From the NCBI GenBank assembly GCA_016211085.1, contig JACQSY010000069.1:1-48983 (forward strand): DNA of 48,983 bases, read 5' to 3'. Within the stretch, counting starts at the first letter, position 1. Every line of letters starts with the position of its first letter. The notes beneath the pieces are model-generated. The model did not search any database. It saw nothing but the letters and a program-made list of their open reading frames with translations, and was not told where the DNA came from. Both the position numbers and the translations under genes were made by a program. Positions 44,052 to 48,983 of this stretch are shown here, piece by piece. This DNA is from Acidobacteriota bacterium (GTDB taxonomy: Bacteria > Acidobacteriota > UBA6911 > RPQK01 > JACQSY01).

Positions 44052-45350
44052 ATGAAGAAGCTGATCCTACTTCTGGTCCTGTTTTCAGGACTGGCTCTCT
44101 TTGTCTATTTTTACGAAATAAAAGGCGGAAAAGAACGAGAACAGGCCAAGGAAGCGGAAGCAAAACTTTTTAATGTGAAGCAAGACCAGATCTCGGGCCT
44201 GGAAGTCATTCGCTCCAATCAGCCCGCAATTTCGCTGAAAAAGGAAGGGGAGCGGTGGCGCGTCGCCAGCCCTGTTCAGGCCAAGGCCGATACCACAACC
44301 GTGGAGTCGCTTTTAAGCAGCATTGCGAGCGCCCGGATCGACCGCAGCTTTGATCTTCCGAAAAATCAGGACCCCTACGGCCTGAAATCACCCCGGCTGC
44401 GATTGAAGGTCGTATCCGGGAAGGTAACCAGGACACTGAGTGTTGGAGCGGATGACTATACAGGCAATTCCATTTACGTGCAGTTCCAGGGAGAAGCAAA
44501 AGCTCATTTAACATCCGATATGCTTTTGACGAACGCCGATAAGGAAATTCTGCAGTGGCGGGACCGAAAGATCTTGGATTTCCAGCGCGAGCAAGTCCGA
44601 AACATCGAGATCAAGCGCCCTACGGAAAACATCAATCTCACCAAGCGGGGCGATCTGTGGATGTTGCAGTCTCCTTATCAGGAAGCCACGGACGACGGAA
44701 CACTCAGCACACTTCTTTCCACGTTGGAATTTGCAGAGGCTCAGTCCTTCGTGTCTGAAAAGGCCGAGGATTTGAAACCCTTTGGTTTGCAGCCTGCGGA
44801 ACTGACAGTGCGAATCGAGGAAAGCATTCCCGGGAAATGGAAAATTCTCGAGATTGGAAAAAAGGAAAACGGCAGTTATTTTGCTCACAATCCTGAACTC
44901 TCTCCCGTCTTCACAGTAAAAGACGAAATCAGGCAAAAGCTGTCCCAAAGCGTGTGGGAGTTTCGTGATAAAGACATCATGAACGTTCCCATTGATCAAG
45001 TCTCTGAATTTCAGATGACTCGCGGAAACGAAGAGTTTGTAATCCGCCAGTCCGACGTGAAGTGGACCATTCAAGAGCCTGCTTCTCATCAGGGCAAGGA
45101 GGCTTTGACTTACAAGTTCTGGTATCCGATCGATGACCTGCGCTTTGAATCGATTGTGCAGCCGGCAGGCGCGTTCCCCAAAGCAGATGTGCGGATTGTC
45201 CTGAAATTGCGAAGCGGCGGAAGCCGCACCTTTGAGTTCGCACAACAGGGAGAGCTTTATCTGGCAAGGAGGGTCGAAAACGACCGGCGCGGGACCATCT
45301 CGGAAGATTCCTTTAAAAAACTTCAGTTCAAAGTCGAAGAAATTATTTAA
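44052..45350 (+). CDS. DUF4340 membrane-anchored protein
   Basis: The 432-residue product has one N-terminal membrane anchor (about 1-20, LILLLVLFSGLALFVYFY) and a periplasmic body of repeated beta modules (IRSNQPAISLKKEGERWRV and IKRPTENINLTKRGDLWML). This matches DUF4340, which regularly follows GldG-like genes. It starts three bases after the previous stop and ends the operon. Its function is unknown; the context suggests a periplasmic subunit of the exporter. Confidence 0.88.
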   Translation: MKKLILLLVLFSGLALFVYFYEIKGGKEREQAKEAEAKLFNVKQDQISGLEVIRSNQPAISLKKEGERWRVASPVQAKADTTTVESLLSSIASARIDRSFDLPKNQDPYGLKSPRLRLKVVSGKVTRTLSVGADDYTGNSIYVQFQGEAKAHLTSDMLLTNADKEILQWRDRKILDFQREQVRNIEIKRPTENINLTKRGDLWMLQSPYQEATDDGTLSTLLSTLEFAEAQSFVSEKAEDLKPFGLQPAELTVRIEESIPGKWKILEIGKKENGSYFAHNPELSPVFTVKDEIRQKLSQSVWEFRDKDIMNVPIDQVSEFQMTRGNEEFVIRQSDVKWTIQEPASHQGKEALTYKFWYPIDDLRFESIVQPAGAFPKADVRIVLKLRSGGSRTFEFAQQGELYLARRVENDRRGTISEDSFKKLQFKVEEII

Positions 45351-45585
45351 GGCGCCTCTCTTCAGCTAATGTATCTGCCGACGAAACCAGGCATGCCTTG
45401 GAGTTTGGCCGCAGATGCCGCCTTGGGGGCGACCCGTGGCCGTGAAAGAGAGTCGCCAATGTGCCGCACACAACCTGCGAGGAGCGTTCAAGGTCGGTGG
45501 AATTCGTACATTGCAATTCACAATCTGAATTTTGTATTAAGTTGCGCTTCGACCAGACTAGTGGGGCGTCGTTGACGGCTTGGCT
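45351..45585. promoter_or_regulatory. Upstream region of bshA with a candidate promoter
   Basis: TTGCAA (45511-45516) and TATTAA (45535-45540), 18 bases apart, could be -35 and -10 for bshA with a leader of about 40 bases. Each has four of six consensus bases. No gene is seen in this 235-bp gap. Confidence 0.35.
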
Positions 45586-46710
45586 ATGAATATTGGAATC
45601 ACCTGTTATCCCACGTATGGAGGGAGCGGCGTTGTAGCCAGTGAACTGGGACGGTGCTTGGCACAACGCGGGCATACGGTCCACTTCATCAGTTCCTCTC
45701 TCCCCAACCGCTTAATGGAGTTGGGCGAACGTATTTTCTTTCACGAAGTCGACGCCATGGACTATCCGCTCTTCGAATATGTGCCTTACGACCTTGCGTT
45801 GGCGACCAAGATGGTTGAGGTGGCGCAGCTAAAACAACTGGATCTTCTGCACGTGCACTATGCGATTCCCCATTCCATCAGCGGATACTTGGCGCGGGAA
45901 ATGATGCGCCCGCGGCATCTTCCCCTGATTACCACCCTTCACGGGACGGACATCACGCTGGTGGGACGCGATCATTCCTATTTGCCCATCACCCAGTTTG
46001 GAATTCGCCAGAGTGACGGTGTGACGGCAATCAGCCGTTTCCTGCGCGAGGCCACTCTCAAAGAGTTTTGTGCCTCGTGCGACATTCGAGTGATCCCGAA
46101 CTTTATTGATCCGGAGCGTGTGCGCCGGTTTTTTTCCCAGGAGATCCACCAGCGATTCGCCCCCAATGGGGAAAAGGTCCTGGTCCATCTATCCAATTTC
46201 CGCCCCGTCAAGCGGGTCCATGACGTCATCCGGGTTTTCAACCTGGTGCAGAAGGAAATTCCAGCCGTCCTTATCATGATCGGAGACGGGGTGGAGCGTT
46301 CCAATGCTCAGTACCTGGTGCGGGAGTTGGGGATCTCCCCCAAGGTGTTCTTTGTGGGCATGCTGGGAATGGTGGAAAGCTATCTTTCGATATGTGACCT
46401 GATGTTGCTTCCCAGCCAGACCGAAAGCTTTGGCCTGGCTGCTCTGGAGGCGATGGCCTGTGGCGTTCCCGTGGTGGCCACCAATGTAGGAGGCCTGCCG
46501 GAATTGGTCACGCCGGAGACAGGCGAGCTCTTCCCGGTGGGAGATTGTGAAGGAATGGCTAAGGGAGCTTTGATAATTCTAACGGGCGGAAAACTGGAAC
46601 AATTCCGCGCTGCTTGCCGCGAGCGCGCCGTCAAAAATTACTCTTCAGATAACATCATTCCCATGTATGAGGATTACTACCGGGAAGTGATCGATCGAGG
46701 GGCTCGCTAA
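45586..46710 (+). CDS. bshA: N-acetyl-alpha-D-glucosaminyl L-malate synthase BshA
   Basis: The 374-residue GT4 glycosyltransferase joins GlcNAc to L-malate, the first step of bacillithiol synthesis. Family signs: [20 protein letters not shown] at the start, [34 protein letters not shown] and the nucleotide-sugar EX7E block [17 protein letters not shown] 45586 is used; TTG 45580 would add two residues. bshB and bshC are not nearby. Presence of BshA implies bacillithiol as the thiol cofactor, as reported for several Acidobacteria and Firmicutes. Confidence 0.93.
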   Translation: MNIGITCYPTYGGSGVVASELGRCLAQRGHTVHFISSSLPNRLMELGERIFFHEVDAMDYPLFEYVPYDLALATKMVEVAQLKQLDLLHVHYAIPHSISGYLAREMMRPRHLPLITTLHGTDITLVGRDHSYLPITQFGIRQSDGVTAISRFLREATLKEFCASCDIRVIPNFIDPERVRRFFSQEIHQRFAPNGEKVLVHLSNFRPVKRVHDVIRVFNLVQKEIPAVLIMIGDGVERSNAQYLVRELGISPKVFFVGMLGMVESYLSICDLMLLPSQTESFGLAALEAMACGVPVVATNVGGLPELVTPETGELFPVGDCEGMAKGALIILTGGKLEQFRAACRERAVKNYSSDNIIPMYEDYYREVIDRGAR

Positions 46711-46721
46711 ACCCGTTCAGC

Positions 46722-48383
46722 TCAATAGCGCGCCAGAACCGCACAGATCTCATCCATGGCCCGTCGCGCCAGGACGGAACTGAATTTGTAATCATTGACC
46801 AGGATGGAAAAGGCCAGTGTCTTGTTTGACGCTGTTTTCACGTAGCCGCCCAGTGTTGCCACCCTGTTAAGCGTTCCTGTCTTGGCAAACACCCGTTCCT
46901 GCGCACTGCCGGTGGTCATGCGATTGCGCAGGGTCCCGTCTTTTCCGGACACAGGCAGTGTGTCCTGGAATGTCTGGTAATAAGGCTTTTGATAAATATG
47001 AGCGAGAAGCAGCGTTTCCGCCCTGGGTGTGATCAGGTTATAGCGGGAGAGTCCCGACCCGTCCTGGAGGCTGGCCATGGAAGCATCGACCCCGGCTTCA
47101 GCCAGGAACTCATTGACCACTTGCAGTCCGGCCTCAGGGGTTCCCTGGCCCTTGAGTTCCGCGCCTAGAGCGCGCAAGAGAAGCTCAGCATAAAGATTCT
47201 GGCTTCGTTTGTTAATGTAGGAAATGATTTCAAGCAGTGGCTTCGAGTAATGGACATAGATTTCCTGATTCGGTATGGGATCCGGATTTTCACCATAATG
47301 GCGCGACCTGCTGCCGCCACGCACCACAATACCGGATGCTTTCAGCCGGTCCTTCAGTATGGTGACAGTATAAAGCGCCGGGTCTCGGACCGGGACATAA
47401 CGGGACCAGCCCCGGCTGGAGAGACGCATGCGCCCCGACACCGTTACTTTGTTGCTGCCGGGAACGTGATGGAAGCGCAGCGAGCTGCGTCCTTTGCGTA
47501 TCGTGCGGGAAAGATTACTCACCTGAAGCAGAGAATTCGGGGGATCAAAGAATACCCTTACCGGCTTTCCAACCTTCGAGGGGCGTGCGACTACGCCAAT
47601 GAGATTGTTGTAAAAAGACAAACCTGAAATGGCCGCTCCATAGTACTGGTTGAGATCCGAAAGGCGCCATCCCTCGCCATAAGGAGCGTGAGAAAAATAA
47701 GAGTCATCGCCGACAACATTCCCTTCAATAACCCGGATCCCTGCTTCGTGTACTTTCTGCACGAATCCGTCCATGAAAACAAAGGGATTGGGATTTTCGT
47801 TCATATTGTCGGCAAGGTCCGGGTCTCCACCGCCAAACAGAACCAGGTCGCCCTGCAGAACACCTTCGCTGGAGACCACCCCTTCGTAGCCCAGGCGGGT
47901 CTTGAAGCGAAAATCAGCACCTAGACGATCCAATCCTGCCGCGGTGGTAAACAACTTGGTATTGCTGGCCGGCAAGAATTTCCTGTCGGTGTTACGGGAA
48001 TATAAAATTTCGCCGTTCTCCAGGGAGTAAACGTCCACACCCCAGTCAGCACGCCGGTAGGTGGGTTTGGAGAGGATGCGATCGATCGCCTTCAACTCCA
48101 GGCCGGGGTGCAACGGAATCGTTGGACTGGCGATAGCGGGTGGCGCAGCAACCGGGATGTCAGAGGACAGATCGGCGCCTGAGGCCTTGGGAGCAATATC
48201 CTCCGGATCTTTGGAAACCGGGGAAGTGTCTGTATTGCGATTTTCCGGAGATTCGAGAGTCGGAGGCGCTGCCGGATTTTCAAAGAATGCAAAAAGCGAC
48301 AGGTTTAGAGTCGCAGAGGAAATGGCGATAGCCAGGTTAAACCATAAAACCCAGCCCCATAGTGAGCAGCGGCCGTGGTTCAT
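46722..48383 (-). CDS. dacB: D-alanyl-D-alanine carboxypeptidase/endopeptidase, PBP4 type (S13)
   Basis: The 553-residue product has an N-terminal membrane segment (about 9-33) and a Pro/Ser-rich linker. Catalytic motifs of the S13 family are visible: SxxK as ASNTKLFTTAA, the SxN region as DGSGLSRYN and KTG as AKTGTLNRV. An intermediate domain lies between SxxK and SxN as in PBP4. It trims peptidoglycan cross-links in the periplasm. AAAGGAGG lies about 15 bases before ATG 48383, an unusually long spacing. It is convergent with bshA (11-bp gap). Confidence 0.93.
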   Translation of the reverse strand: MNHGRCSLWGWVLWFNLAIAISSATLNLSLFAFFENPAAPPTLESPENRNTDTSPVSKDPEDIAPKASGADLSSDIPVAAPPAIASPTIPLHPGLELKAIDRILSKPTYRRADWGVDVYSLENGEILYSRNTDRKFLPASNTKLFTTAAGLDRLGADFRFKTRLGYEGVVSSEGVLQGDLVLFGGGDPDLADNMNENPNPFVFMDGFVQKVHEAGIRVIEGNVVGDDSYFSHAPYGEGWRLSDLNQYYGAAISGLSFYNNLIGVVARPSKVGKPVRVFFDPPNSLLQVSNLSRTIRKGRSSLRFHHVPGSNKVTVSGRMRLSSRGWSRYVPVRDPALYTVTILKDRLKASGIVVRGGSRSRHYGENPDPIPNQEIYVHYSKPLLEIISYINKRSQNLYAELLLRALGAELKGQGTPEAGLQVVNEFLAEAGVDASMASLQDGSGLSRYNLITPRAETLLLAHIYQKPYYQTFQDTLPVSGKDGTLRNRMTTGSAQERVFAKTGTLNRVATLGGYVKTASNKTLAFSILVNDYKFSSVLARRAMDEICAVLARY

Positions 48384-48548
48384 CTACGTTTGTTAAGGCC
48401 TCCTTTGGGTGATTTGCCAAAAGAGTAAAACGCACACCCTTGGAGCGGTGTTGGCCTCTTTTGGACTGAAAACTAATACTGAGGTTCCCCCCGCGAGGAA
48501 CGCAGAGTTGCATTCACAACTCTCCTTATTATAGGGATTTTTACTTAA
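48384..48548. other. Gap between dacB and the transposase remnant
   Basis: 165 bp upstream of dacB. I see no further gene. It contains the dacB leader and ends where the IS-like sequence with TTGACA begins. Confidence 0.4.
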
Positions 48549-48611
48549 TTGACAAGTCCTCGTATCGAGCCATCTAAAATGTAACCCGAGTGGAGCGATC
48601 AGGAGGGTTAC
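48549..48611 (+). promoter_or_regulatory. Promoter and translation-masking hairpin of the transposase remnant
   Basis: TTGACA (48549-48554) is a perfect -35; TAAAAT (48575-48580) is a fair -10 at a long 20-bp spacing. GTAACCC (48581-48587) then pairs with GGGTTAC (48605-48611), which overlaps the end of the AGGAGG ribosome site (48601-48606) of the following ATG. The hairpin could mask the ribosome site. Confidence 0.5.
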
Positions 48612-48614
48612 GGG

Positions 48615-48855
48615 ATGACCGGGAAATCAAGATGGGAATACTTAAGAACCATTGATGGGCGCTACCAAAGAAGCTGCGGGGAAACTGAAGGGGAGAATCC
48701 TAGACGAGTTATGCGCCAACACTGGGTACAACAGGAAGTACGCGATCCGAGTTCTCAATGGACCTGTTCCCAAAAGAGCGCACAGGCGGCGCACTCACCC
48801 CCAGCAACTGACTTACAGCGGTCAGATGATGTCTATCCTATTGAGCATTACCTAA
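48615..48855 (+). pseudogene. Frameshifted 5' fragment of an integrase-type transposase
   Basis: From ATG 48615 the frame reads MTGKSRWEYLRTIDGRYQ. The homology then moves to the +1 phase: ATKEAAGKLKGRILDELCAN and TGYNRKYAIRVLNGP. This start (GKSRWEYLRTIYGRYQ and ILDEFCANTGYNRKYAIRLL) is familiar from integrase-core transposases of environmental bacteria. A shift near 48660 breaks the frame. The fragment ends after about 80 codons where the IS630-like end begins, so it is doubly inactivated. Confidence 0.7.
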
Positions 48856-48983
48856 TATAGTGACAGACCTGTCGTGTATAGTTTTTTCCATGGGAAATCC
48901 AGCCGGAGTTAAACGAGACTTTGTAGCTTTGGAACAAAGACGCCGTAAAGCGGCCAAGCTTTTAGAACGTGGGCTGAGCGAAG
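48856..48983 (+). mobile_element. Left end of an IS630-like element, continuing past the window
   Basis: An imperfect palindrome TATAGTGACAG-ac-CTGTCGTGTATA (48856-48880) marks the left end and overlaps the transposase -10 (TATAGT, 48877-48882). It interrupts the preceding transposase remnant. IS630 elements insert at TA and this end begins in a TA-rich sequence (CCTAATATAG). The right end is outside the window. Confidence 0.6.
48890..48983 (+). CDS. N terminus of an IS630-family transposase, partial
   Basis: Reads MGNPAGVKRDFVALEQRRRK, then AAKLLERGLSE, to the window edge. The RRRKAAKLLERGLS pattern is the start of the helix-turn-helix domain of IS630-type transposases. The ATG is seven bases after TATAGT and lacks a ribosome site, so a leaderless or very short-leader message is possible. 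The rest, including the DDE domain, is outside the window. Confidence 0.7.
   Translation, partial: MGNPAGVKRDFVALEQRRRKAAKLLERGLSE

Overview
The window looks like a chromosomal piece of a diderm, free-living bacterium, most likely an acidobacterium or close relative. This is an inference from gene content: an Oar-type TonB-dependent receptor with an N-terminal carboxypeptidase-regulatory-like domain, a lipid A-type acyltransferase, BshA of the bacillithiol pathway, a GMC oxidoreductase paired with a gluconate-dehydrogenase-subunit-3-like protein, collagen-like/S74 surface proteins and Gld-like ABC exporters. No rRNA or CRISPR array was seen. One complete tRNA, tRNA-Leu(GAG), is present.

Layout. 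1-3783 is dominated by a complete IS66-family element with four genes (tnpA, tnpB, a DruA/DUF4338 gene and tnpC). It has about 25-bp terminal inverted repeats and an 8-bp target duplication, and it sits inside one copy of a palindromic repeat that recurs three more times in the window. 3.9-6.7 kb holds murQ (cell-wall sugar recycling) divergent from a sodium:solute symporter. 6.8-9.3 kb encodes GlcE and GlcF subunits of glycolate oxidase without GlcD. 9.5-11.2 kb has a small membrane protein and an unknown helical protein. 11.5-15.1 kb is clpB overlapping a lipid A acyltransferase gene, followed by a metallophosphoesterase on the other strand. 16.0-19.7 kb is a glycolytic run gap-pgk-tpiA, then secG and tRNA-Leu.

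The 3' end of the tRNA-Leu is duplicated 266 bp downstream. Between the copies lie a fragment of an integron-type tyrosine recombinase and an inverted REP-like pair, so this is probably the scar of an integrated element. 20.1-25.1 kb pairs a TonB-dependent receptor with an exported asparaginase-like protein. 25.1-27.2 kb is a GMC oxidoreductase and its small Tat-exported partner. 27.5-31.4 kb is a 1296-residue membrane protein made of two tandem copies of one module. 31.5-34.8 kb holds two damaged surface or secreted genes: a collagen-like/S74 protein split by a frameshift, and a zinc metallopeptidase split by an in-frame TGA. 34.9-39.3 kb has an ArsM-like methyltransferase and two unrecognised large proteins.

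39.4-48.4 kb is ordinary chromosome: ispG (isoprenoids), a four-gene Gld-like ABC transport cluster, bshA and a PBP4-type carboxypeptidase. The right edge (48.5-49.0 kb) is a frameshifted transposase remnant cut by the left end of an IS630-like element that runs off the window.

The strongest candidates for something new are the DruA gene carried as cargo in an IS66 element, the tRNA-Leu integration scar, the dispersed palindromic repeat, the tandem-duplicated membrane protein and the catalytically altered asparaginase-like exported protein. I do not see a complete defence island or a recognisably new multi-gene system.
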